This document shows, in pieces, positions 1 to 7,789 of a stretch of 55,039 bases of DNA (the first letter of the stretch is position 1; every line of letters begins with the position of its first letter). A model generated the notes under the pieces. That model was not told the DNA's origin, did not search any database, and saw only the letters and a list, made by a program, of their open reading frames with translations. Both the position numbers and the translations under genes were made by a program. The stretch is from Desulfovibrio sp. (lineage in GTDB: Bacteria > Desulfobacterota > Desulfovibrionia > Desulfovibrionales > Desulfovibrionaceae). Location: the NCBI GenBank assembly GCA_031276485.1, contig JAISMY010000076.1, forward strand, positions 1-55,039. The letters run 5' to 3'.

Positions 1-168
1 CAGCAATTCTAATTTTAGACTTTTTTGAAAAAATTTTCCCACCTGAGCCGATTGTACCGAAAAAAAAAGTCCGTTATTCCCACAGAATCGGCTTTTTGTC
101 CCGCCGGACAATGCTGCAAAACCACAGCCAGGGCCATAATGAGAACTGCTGTGCTTCGGGCATGGTCA

Positions 169-197
169 TTGACGCCCGGCGCGCAAAGGCATATACT
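169..197 (+). promoter_or_regulatory. Sigma-70-like promoter of the type I secretion locus
   Basis: TTGACG (169-174) and TATACT (192-197) are separated by exactly 17 bases, close to the bacterial housekeeping consensus. Transcription would start near position 205, about 140 bases before the exporter start codon. The 13-base repeats at 225-270 would then lie in the transcribed leader. Inferred from sequence match only. Confidence 0.55.
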
Positions 198-224
198 TGA
201 AAAATAACGGTGATGGAAGCTTCC

Positions 225-270
225 CGCAGTCTGTGACCGCAGTCTGTGACGGATTCCCGCAGTCTGTGAC
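225..270 (+). repeat. Three exact copies of a 13-bp repeat in the exporter leader
   Basis: CGCAGTCTGTGAC occurs at 225-237, 238-250 and 258-270. The first two copies are directly tandem and the third is offset by 7 bases. They lie between the putative promoter and the start codon of the type I secretion ABC gene. They could be a regulator binding array or a leader RNA element. No other copies were noticed in the window. Confidence 0.85.
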
Positions 271-342
271 GGAGCCTTGACGGCATTCGGCACAAGCGGA
301 TTCCGAAACAGCCTGTGCTAATTTTTTTTCAGGATTCATTAC

Positions 343-3300
343 GTGAGCGATACCACAGCGGTTACCGGCTCGGGCGCTGCGCGGGCAGGCGCCGGTTCCG
401 CACGCAAGTCCTCCGCTGCGTACTCCGACTCGGTTGATGTCCATGACGTGATAGGCGCGGACAAAGTATACTCCGCCGCCGCTTTGGCCGCGCTCTCGGG
501 CGTATCTCCCAGGGAGCCGGCGCGCGGCCGGGAAAGCCTTGCGGTATGGCGTCCGGCGGTCGAGTCGTTCGCGCCGGATATATTTGAAACGGCACAGGTG
601 CAAAAGATCGGACGGGGCTACTTTCGCGGTATTTCCGGCGAAGTCTCGGCCCCCCCGCTTCAGGAAAAAAAAGCGGACGCCCCGGCCCCAAAGCCGGGCA
701 AGCCGCCCGCCGCCTCACGCGCGCCCGAACGCAATGCCGCCCTTTCCCCAGCCGCTGAACCGTCGAACAGGACCGCCGCCTCGCGCGCGCCCGAACGCAA
801 TGCCGCTGCCGGGAACGCGCTCCGGCAGGATGCCCCGGCGACAGCCGCCGGCGCTGAAGCGCCTGTTTCCGCAGCAGCCCCCAACGCGCCGGGAACCGGC
901 GGGCAGAAAAGATCAACCCGCGCGCCGGACGCAGCCCCGGACAAAAAGAGCGCGGGAGCGAAGCCCCCGGCAACCGTTGCCGCCGGAGCCGGCAGGCAGG
1001 ACGACCCGGCACTGGCCGCCCTGGAAGAACCCTCCTCAGCCCGTCCGCATCCGCGCGCACCGGAACTCCCCGACGCCAAGGCGCTGGACCCCAACGCCGA
1101 CGACCGCCTGGCGGCCGGCCTGCGCGCGCCCGACCCCGCCGACAATCTGGTCGCCGGATCCTCCGTGCCCGATCCCGCCGATGTCGATTACGACCCGCCG
1201 CTCATCCAGTGCCTGGCAGGGCTGTTCAAACTCTTCGGCAAACCCGTATCCACCCGCCTGCTCATAGCGGGATTGCCGAAAACCTCCGGCCCCCTGCACC
1301 CTTCCGCCGCCCTGCGCGCGGCGCGATCCGCGGGCATGCAGGCCAAAACGGTCTTCAGGCCGAGCCTGTCCTCCATTTCCAACCTCACCTTGCCCTGCAT
1401 CCTGCTGCTGCGCGGCGACAAGGCCTGCATACTCAAGGCGCTGGAAGAAAAAACGGCCGAAGTGCTTTTCCCGGAAAACAGCATGGAGCCGCGCAGCATA
1501 GCGCGCAACGCCCTGGAAGACGAATACCTGGGCTACGCGGTGTTCGCCAAGCCGGAGCCGAAACTGGATAAACGGGCCGGGAGCATCAAGCTGCTGGACG
1601 ACAAACGCTGGTTCTGGGGAACCCTTTTCCACTTTCTGCCCATTTACAAGCATGTCTTCGGGGCGAGCATTCTTGTCAACCTGCTGGCCATCTGCGGTCC
1701 CCTGTTCTTCATGAACGTCTATGACCGCGTGGTGCCCAATCATGCCGTGGATACGCTGTGGATGCTGGCGCTGGGCATAATCATAGCCTATGTGTTCGAT
1801 TTCCTGCTCCGCAACCTGCGCAGCTATTTCGTGGACGTGGCCGGACGCAACGCCGACATCGTCCTGGCCAGCAGGCTCATGCAGCACCTGCTGGCCATGC
1901 GCCTTGACGTGAAACCCGATTCCACAGGCTCTCTGGCGAACAACCTGCGCGAATTCGAATCCCTGCGCGACTTTTTCGGCTCGACGACCCTCATGGCCCT
2001 GGTAGATCTGCCCTTTCTCGTCTTCTTCATCGTGCTGGTCGTGATCATAGGAGGCCCCATAGCCGTCATTCCCGTAACCGCCGTGCCCATTGTGGTCTGC
2101 GCGGGCATTTTCATGCAGTTCCCCCTGCAGCAGGTGACGGAAAAGGGCTTTAAGGAAAACATGCAGAAGAACGCGCTGCTGGTGGAAATCATCAACGGAC
2201 TGGAGACCATCAAGACCACCATGGCCGAAGGACGCATTCAGCACGCCTGGGAACGGGTGGTGGGCATGAGCGCCTCTTCCAACAATCACACCAAGCGCAT
2301 GTCCAACCTTTCCGTGACCCTGACCATCATCATTACCCAGTTGGTGAGCGTACTCGTCATCGTCTGGGGCGTCTACCTCATACAGGACGGTTCGTTGAGC
2401 ATGGGCGGGCTTATCGCCTGCAACATGCTGGCCGGGCGCGCCATGGCCCCGCTTTCCCAGGTGGCCTCCATGCTGACCAGACTGCAGCAGAGCCGGATGG
2501 CCCTTAAATCCCTCGACCTGCTCATGAACCTGGAAACCGAGCAGCCCGAAGCCGGCCAGTATGTAGACTTCGGCTATCTTGAGCATTCCCTGACCCTGGA
2601 AGACATAAGCTTCAAGTACCCCGGCACGGAGCGTTTTGCTCTGGAAAAAGTCAACATATACATCAAGCCGGGCGAGAAGGTGGGCATCATAGGGCGCATG
2701 GGTTCGGGAAAAAGCACCTTGGGACGCATGTGCGTCGGCCTCTATAAACCGACAGACGGAGCGGTGAAACTCGGCGGCGTGGACATCCGGCAACTCGACA
2801 TGGTGGACCTGCGCTCACGCATAGGCTATGTGGGACAGGACAACTACCTGTTTTACGGCACCGTGGGTGAAAACATCTCCTTCGGCGTGGTCAACGCCGA
2901 CGACCGGATGGTGCTGCGCGCCGCGAACATCGCCGGGGTCACGGACTTCGTGCGCGCCCACCCGGCCGGTTTCGGCATGCCGGTGGGCGAACGCGGCATG
3001 AGCCTTTCCGGCGGGCAACGCCAGTCCGTTGCCATCGCCAGGGCTCTGCTTCAGGACCCGGACATATTGATTCTGGACGAACCGTCAAGCAACATGGACA
3101 ATTCTTCCGAACTGGCCATGAAACAGCGACTGGCCGCGGGCCTCGGCAACAAGACTCTGGTGCTGATTACCCACCGCCTGAGCATGCTCGACCTGACGGA
3201 ACGTCTGGTGGTTATGGACAGCGGACGCATCGTGGCGGACGGTCCCAAAAACGCCGTACTCAGCGCCCTGCGCAACGAACAGCTCAAGGGAGGCGCCGCG

Positions 3301-3417
3301 CCGAGGCCGCAACCGGGCAGACCGCCCGCCGGCTCCCAAGCCGGCTCGCCCCAGGCGGACAAAAACGCGGCGGGCAGGCAGGCAGGCCCGCCCAGGGAGC
3401 AGTGGGCGCGGGCGTAA
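343..3417 (+). CDS. Type I secretion ABC transporter, LapB-like, with long N-terminal extension
   Basis: This is the inner-membrane ABC exporter of a type I secretion system, predicted to drive export of a large adhesin with the fusion proteins encoded next. Residues 1 to about 280 are a low-complexity Ala/Pro/Arg-rich stretch containing a direct repeat (AASRAPERNAA twice). Residues about 282-400 resemble a degenerate C39-peptidase-like domain. Six membrane segments follow (about 430-700). The ATPase has Walker A GRMGSGKST (about 784), signature LSGGQRQS (about 888), Walker B ILILDEPSS and the H-loop in ITHRLS. Family members usually begin near residue 280, so the extension is unusual. It is in frame from the GTG at 343 and no obvious Shine-Dalgarno precedes this GTG, so a later start is possible. 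The C-terminus is also a short Pro/Gly-rich tail. Confidence 0.9.
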   Translation: MSDTTAVTGSGAARAGAGSARKSSAAYSDSVDVHDVIGADKVYSAAALAALSGVSPREPARGRESLAVWRPAVESFAPDIFETAQVQKIGRGYFRGISGEVSAPPLQEKKADAPAPKPGKPPAASRAPERNAALSPAAEPSNRTAASRAPERNAAAGNALRQDAPATAAGAEAPVSAAAPNAPGTGGQKRSTRAPDAAPDKKSAGAKPPATVAAGAGRQDDPALAALEEPSSARPHPRAPELPDAKALDPNADDRLAAGLRAPDPADNLVAGSSVPDPADVDYDPPLIQCLAGLFKLFGKPVSTRLLIAGLPKTSGPLHPSAALRAARSAGMQAKTVFRPSLSSISNLTLPCILLLRGDKACILKALEEKTAEVLFPENSMEPRSIARNALEDEYLGYAVFAKPEPKLDKRAGSIKLLDDKRWFWGTLFHFLPIYKHVFGASILVNLLAICGPLFFMNVYDRVVPNHAVDTLWMLALGIIIAYVFDFLLRNLRSYFVDVAGRNADIVLASRLMQHLLAMRLDVKPDSTGSLANNLREFESLRDFFGSTTLMALVDLPFLVFFIVLVVIIGGPIAVIPVTAVPIVVCAGIFMQFPLQQVTEKGFKENMQKNALLVEIINGLETIKTTMAEGRIQHAWERVVGMSASSNNHTKRMSNLSVTLTIIITQLVSVLVIVWGVYLIQDGSLSMGGLIACNMLAGRAMAPLSQVASMLTRLQQSRMALKSLDLLMNLETEQPEAGQYVDFGYLEHSLTLEDISFKYPGTERFALEKVNIYIKPGEKVGIIGRMGSGKSTLGRMCVGLYKPTDGAVKLGGVDIRQLDMVDLRSRIGYVGQDNYLFYGTVGENISFGVVNADDRMVLRAANIAGVTDFVRAHPAGFGMPVGERGMSLSGGQRQSVAIARALLQDPDILILDEPSSNMDNSSELAMKQRLAAGLGNKTLVLITHRLSMLDLTERLVVMDSGRIVADGPKNAVLSALRNEQLKGGAAPRPQPGRPPAGSQAGSPQADKNAAGRQAGPPREQWARA

Positions 3418-3537
3418 AGCATATTCGCCTGGAATTGCTCCGAAGAAATCAGTAATGTCGACGTACTCTCAATACACCTGCGGCATGACGCAACCCGTCC
3501 GCAACAACCGGCCGACCGCGGCGCACAGGTGACGTTT

Positions 3538-5019
3538 ATGGGCTTTTTTCGCAACAGGCGACCCGCTCCGGATCCGCTCGACCTGCAATTCATGTCCGAG
3601 GTGGAGGCCGCCATGCGTTTCAAGGGCGGCCGATGGGCCTACGTACTCTCTACGACGCTGTTTTGCGCGTTCTTCGTAATCCTTTTCCTGATAGCCACAA
3701 CGGATCGCAACGAGGTTACGCGCGGCGAGGGCCAGATTACGCCCTCCCTCGGCGTACAGCCCATTCAGAGCGAACAGGGCGGCATAATTAAGGAAATCTT
3801 CGTGCTGGAAGGACAGGAAGTCAAAAAGGGCGACCGTCTGGTGCAAATGTCCAATATCGAAGCCGTTTCCGAATACCAGGATCTGATGAACAAGCAGGCG
3901 GAATGCGTCCTTTCCCTGAAGCGGCTGGAAGCCGAAGCCGCGGGAACTCCGCTTGTCTACACGGAAGAAGAAACGGCGGCGCACCGGGAAATGGTCGGCG
4001 ACCAACTGCGCCTGTATGCGGCGCGCAAGGAAAAATTGCTGTCCGGCACCAGGGAACTGGAGGCGGGCATACAGCAGAAGCGCGCGTCCGTGGCCGAAGC
4101 CATGTCGCGCAAAAGCCAGTACGAACAGAACCTCATCCTGCTCAAGGAGCAGGTGGAGCGCGTGCGCCCGCTGGTACAGCAAAGGGTTTACTCGGAAGTG
4201 GAATACCTGAACCTGCGCCAGCGCGTCATCAGCCAGGAGGGCGACCTGCACTCGCTGGCGGAAACCATCTCCAGGACGCAGAGCGAAGTGCGCGAAGAAG
4301 AAGCCCGGCTGGCAAACCGCGACTCCGAATGGCAGGCGGCCATAGCCGCGGAGAACAACACGTACCGCCGTCAGCTCGACAGCATCAACCAGAAATCGGC
4401 GGCCGGCAGCCACAGGGTTAATGTTTCCGAACTACGCGCCCCTATGAACGGCGTGATCCGGCGCATCCTCCTTAAAGAAGAAAATGTCGTCCAGCGCGCC
4501 CAAGCCATCATGGAACTGCTGCCCACGGACGATGCCCTGGAAGTGGACGCCCGCTTCAAGCCTGCCGACCGGGGGTACCTGGAAGTCGGCATGACGGCCA
4601 CGGTACAGGTGGATGCTTACGATTCCACCGTATACGGCGGCCTGCCGGCTTCGGTCACGCGCATCAGCGCGGACACCATTGAAGACAGCAGGGGGCAGGC
4701 CTGGTATGAAGTCCGCCTGCAGACCGAATCCTCGCGCCTGCGCCACGGAGACCAGTCCCTGGACATCAAGCCGGGCATGACGGTCAAGGTGGACGTCATC
4801 TCCGGCGAAAAAAGCATTTTCGACTATCTTATGAAGCCCATACTCAAGTCGCGCCAAAAGGGCACGGCCAGATCGACCGCGGACGAGCGGGCAGGCGCCC
4901 CGCCGGCCCGGACGGACGACGCGGCGGGCAGGGCGGCCTCACCTTCGGAACCAGGAGGCGCTCGCGCCGGGCAAAAACCGGCAGTACCCGGCAAAGCGCG
5001 CGGGGACAATCCGGCATGA
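3538..5019 (+). CDS. HlyD/LapC-family membrane fusion protein 1
   Basis: This is the periplasmic adaptor of the type I secretion system, linking the ABC exporter to an outer-membrane TolC-type pore. One membrane segment lies near residues 35-57. It is followed by a lipoyl-like half motif (PIQSEQGGIIKEIFV), a long alpha-helical coiled coil (about 105-300), the second lipoyl half (ELRAPMNGVIRRI) and a beta-barrel region. The last 50 residues are low-complexity Ala/Gly/Pro. The track begins at a GTG at 3529, but AGGTGA sits 5 bases before the ATG at 3538, so ATG is the better start. The 3' end overlaps the next gene by 4 bases (ATGA), indicating translational coupling. Confidence 0.9.
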   Translation: MGFFRNRRPAPDPLDLQFMSEVEAAMRFKGGRWAYVLSTTLFCAFFVILFLIATTDRNEVTRGEGQITPSLGVQPIQSEQGGIIKEIFVLEGQEVKKGDRLVQMSNIEAVSEYQDLMNKQAECVLSLKRLEAEAAGTPLVYTEEETAAHREMVGDQLRLYAARKEKLLSGTRELEAGIQQKRASVAEAMSRKSQYEQNLILLKEQVERVRPLVQQRVYSEVEYLNLRQRVISQEGDLHSLAETISRTQSEVREEEARLANRDSEWQAAIAAENNTYRRQLDSINQKSAAGSHRVNVSELRAPMNGVIRRILLKEENVVQRAQAIMELLPTDDALEVDARFKPADRGYLEVGMTATVQVDAYDSTVYGGLPASVTRISADTIEDSRGQAWYEVRLQTESSRLRHGDQSLDIKPGMTVKVDVISGEKSIFDYLMKPILKSRQKGTARSTADERAGAPPARTDDAAGRAASPSEPGGARAGQKPAVPGKARGDNPA

Positions 5020-6350
5020 GCGTATTCGCCGATTCCACAGACAAACAACTGCTCGACATGCAGTACATGCACGACGTGGACCTCGCCATGAACCGGCGCG
5101 GCCACCCCTGGGCCTTTACGCTGTCGGCCTCCTGTCTCGTCTTTTTCGCGGTCTTTTTCCTTTGGGCGAACAGCGCCATGATCGACGACGTGACGCGCGG
5201 ACAGGGGCAGGTCACCCCGGCCCAGGGCACACAGCCCATCCAGAGCGAGCGCGGCGGCACCATAACGGATATTTTTGTCTCGGAAAACGAGCAGGTGGAA
5301 CGCAATCAGCCCCTGCTGACCATCTCCAACGTGCAGGCCATAGCCGGCCTCAAGGACCTGAAAACCCGCTACGTTGAACTGGCGCTGGCCCTCAGGCGTC
5401 TGGCTGCGGAAGAAGAAGGCGCTGTACCGGTCTTTACGGACGAGGAAAAAGAACTGTACCCGGAAGCTGTGAACGCACAAATGCGCATCTACTCCACGCG
5501 CAAGGAACAGCTTGACGGGCAGAGCGCCATGCTCCAGTCCCAGATTGAGCAGCGAAAACGGGAAGTAGCCGAGGCGCGCGAACGCAAGGAAGCCTACGAA
5601 GGCGCGTTGTCCGTACTCATGGAAGAGGAAAACACCGTGCGTCCGCTGGTCGGACGCTCGTATTCCCAGATTCAGTATCTGCAACTTCGCCAGCGCATCG
5701 TCGCCCAGGAAGGCGAATTGAACAGTGTGGCCCAGACCATTGCCAGGGTCGAAAGCGGCGTCAACGCAGCGGAACAGCGCCTGCAGGGCCTGAAAGCCGA
5801 ACGACAGGCAAGCATCGCCGATGAAATCAACAAGACCCGGAACGAACAGGCGAACGTGGAACAGTTGATCATATCCGGGGACGAGCAGGTCACGCGTACG
5901 GAACTGCGTTCCCCGGTGCGCGGCAAGGTGGTGCGCATTCTGCTGAAAAAAGAAGGCGTGGCGAAACCGGCCGAAACAATCATGGATATCATTCCCACGG
6001 ACGGCGCACTTGAAGTGGAGGCCAAATTTTCTCCCCAGGACCGGGGTTTCCTTTTCGTAAACCAGCCGGCCATGGTCAAGGTCAGCGCTTACGAATTTTC
6101 CATTTACGGCGGACTTGAGGCCACCGTAACCAAAATCAGCAACGACACGATTGAGGATAAAAAAGGCCAACCCTGGTACGAGGTGCGCTTTCTGACCAAG
6201 CGCAACAGCATCCTGTACCGCGGGGATGAACTGCCTATCCTTCCCGGCATGACGGTTACCGTGGATGTGCTTACGGACAAGAAGTCCGTGCTCAACCATA
6301 TCATGGGCCCCCTGCGCAAAGCCGTACAGAACGCCATGACCGAACACTGA
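5016..6350 (+). CDS. HlyD/LapC-family membrane fusion protein 2
   Basis: A second membrane fusion protein, clearly a paralogue of the preceding gene. It shares the TRGxGQ(I/V)TP segment, the PIQSE-x-GG lipoyl half motif, the QLRQR(I/V) coiled-coil motif and ELRSPVRGKVVRILLK. One membrane segment lies near residues 33-52, with coiled coil about 100-290 and beta-barrel at the C-terminus. It lacks the low-complexity tail of its neighbour. It starts inside the stop of the first fusion protein (ATGA overlap). Tandem adaptors with a single ABC gene suggest either a hetero-oligomeric adaptor ring or two alternative adaptors. Sequence alone does not distinguish these. Confidence 0.9.
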   Translation: MSVFADSTDKQLLDMQYMHDVDLAMNRRGHPWAFTLSASCLVFFAVFFLWANSAMIDDVTRGQGQVTPAQGTQPIQSERGGTITDIFVSENEQVERNQPLLTISNVQAIAGLKDLKTRYVELALALRRLAAEEEGAVPVFTDEEKELYPEAVNAQMRIYSTRKEQLDGQSAMLQSQIEQRKREVAEARERKEAYEGALSVLMEEENTVRPLVGRSYSQIQYLQLRQRIVAQEGELNSVAQTIARVESGVNAAEQRLQGLKAERQASIADEINKTRNEQANVEQLIISGDEQVTRTELRSPVRGKVVRILLKKEGVAKPAETIMDIIPTDGALEVEAKFSPQDRGFLFVNQPAMVKVSAYEFSIYGGLEATVTKISNDTIEDKKGQPWYEVRFLTKRNSILYRGDELPILPGMTVTVDVLTDKKSVLNHIMGPLRKAVQNAMTEH

Positions 6351-6417
6351 CGCGGCCGGGACCGGATCGGTGTTCATCAAACTTTCCTTTATGGTCTGAA
6401 ACCTCTCCCTTCAGGGA

Positions 6418-6455
6418 GATTCCCGCTTGACGCCCGGCGAAGCCGGGCCTACCTT
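6418..6455 (+). repeat. Dispersed REP-like repeat, copy A
   Basis: A 38-base segment (GATTCCCGCTTGACGCCCGG...) matches 12630-12667 at about 33 of 38 positions. The core CCCGGCGAAGCCGGG can fold into a hairpin. It lies between the second fusion protein and the LapG-like protease gene. It looks like a small dispersed palindromic repeat rather than a gene-specific site. Confidence 0.6.
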
Positions 6456-6586
6456 CCCGGTAACCCCTTCATTCAGGGAGGGTGCAATCCACCCGGCTCC
6501 TATCGCCGGGACGGAGTCGGTCGGCGGATGGAGTCGGCCGTGGATTGAAACATATGCGCAGTCCACGCGGAAAGGCCGGAACGGGC

Positions 6587-7696
6587 ATGACTTCGAACAC
6601 GCCGTCGCAGGGAAGCATCCGGGCTTTGTCCTGCGCGGCCCGGGCCTGTCCGCAGCCGGCACGGCTTCCCGGTAATATTCCCTGCCGCGGACGGGTGCGC
6701 GTCCTCCTCGTCCTGCTGCTTCTCCCGACCCTGTTCAGCCCCTGCCCGGACGGGGCGGCCGAAGCGTTCAGCCGTTCCGGAGACGGCGTTGCTTCATACG
6801 CGGAAAACGCGGGCGGCGAGGCCGCGCCGGCTGAGGCTCTCCCAAACGGAACTGCGCTGCGCTCCGATCTTCCGGCGGTAACCCCGCTCACTGCTGCGAC
6901 AGTACCCGGCAACGCAGCGTCCCCGGAAAACGCGAATGCAGCCGCCGCTCCGGCAGGGGCGGATGTTGACGCCCCGCGCGCGACGGAGCCTGCCCCTTAT
7001 CCCCCGCCGGCAGTCCCCGGCAACGCGCCTGCACCGGAAAACGCGAATGCGCCGGCCGCAGCGGCGGGAGAAGGCGAAGCAGCGAAAAACATCAGCGCCG
7101 CGGCAGTCCCGGCCAAGCCGCCCGTGCGCCTGGTCGGCACTGTGGAATTCCGCAGTCTGATTAAAAACCTGCCCAAGTGGGAACGGGTCATGGGCGAGGA
7201 AGAAACCCGTCCGACCTTTGCCGGCGATGATCTGGACATCGACAATCCGCAGCTTCGTGAACGCTGGAAAAAGCTCAGGGCAAAATTGCTGGACGCCCCG
7301 CTCCTCGAAAAAATCAGGGGAGTCAACAATTTTTTCAACCAGTGGCCGTACAAGCTGGACAATGAAGCCTGGGGAGTTGAAGATTACTGGGCGACGCCGC
7401 GCGAATTCATGCAGAAGTCCGGAGACTGCGAGGATTACGCCGTTACCAAGTTTTACGCCATGCTCAACCTCGGCGTGCCCAAAGAACAGATGCGCATCGT
7501 TGCGGTCAAGGACGGGATACGCGGGCTGGGGCATGCCGTGCTGGTTGTTTTTATGGATGACGACGCCTATCTCCTTGACAATTTGACGAACTTGGTTTTG
7601 TCTCATAAAAAGCTGACGCACTACACGCCGCTGTACTCCGTCAACAAAGACTACATGTGGCGGCACGTCAAACCCAAGCCCGGCACCGGCAAGTGA
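6587..7696 (+). CDS. LapG-like periplasmic transglutaminase-type cysteine protease
   Basis: This belongs to the bacterial transglutaminase-like cysteine protease family (LapG, DUF920), which cuts the N-terminal anchor of large type I-secreted adhesins in the periplasm. The predicted triad is C281 (GDCEDY), H316 (GLGHAVLV) and D331 (LLDNLT), with spacing close to that of known LapG. The Asp and Glu flanking the Cys match the calcium-binding pair of LapG. A hydrophobic export segment (LLVLLLLPTLF) lies near the start. A Pro/Ala linker with a repeated VPGNA-x-PENANA unit then precedes the catalytic domain. Start codon is uncertain: GTG 6482, ATG 6554 and ATG 6587 are in frame. I chose 6587 because upstream sequence is repeat-like. 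Its position between the fusion proteins and the HD-GYP sensor supports a role in adhesin release. Confidence 0.85.
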   Translation: MTSNTPSQGSIRALSCAARACPQPARLPGNIPCRGRVRVLLVLLLLPTLFSPCPDGAAEAFSRSGDGVASYAENAGGEAAPAEALPNGTALRSDLPAVTPLTAATVPGNAASPENANAAAAPAGADVDAPRATEPAPYPPPAVPGNAPAPENANAPAAAAGEGEAAKNISAAAVPAKPPVRLVGTVEFRSLIKNLPKWERVMGEEETRPTFAGDDLDIDNPQLRERWKKLRAKLLDAPLLEKIRGVNNFFNQWPYKLDNEAWGVEDYWATPREFMQKSGDCEDYAVTKFYAMLNLGVPKEQMRIVAVKDGIRGLGHAVLVVFMDDDAYLLDNLTNLVLSHKKLTHYTPLYSVNKDYMWRHVKPKPGTGK

Positions 7697-7789
7697 CCAA
7701 GTGACGCCGCGGCGGCCGGCCGGGCGCGGGCGCGCCCCGTCCGCGCGCTCTGGGAAGGCGGCGGATGCAGACTATAAAAGGAAGTTTTC

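Noticed and set aside
225-270. Possible CRISPR array
   Set aside because: Repeats are only 13 bases and two are directly adjacent, without spacers of typical length.
15-603. Small ORFs around the start of the window
   Set aside because: No ribosome-binding sites or recognisable families. They overlap the promoter and 13-bp repeat array.
362-1145. Long overlapping ORFs on both strands across the first exporter domain (362-1060, 539-1267, 660-1145, 1036-2793)
   Set aside because: They are Arg/Ala/Pro-rich shadows of the GC-rich exporter frame with no family features.
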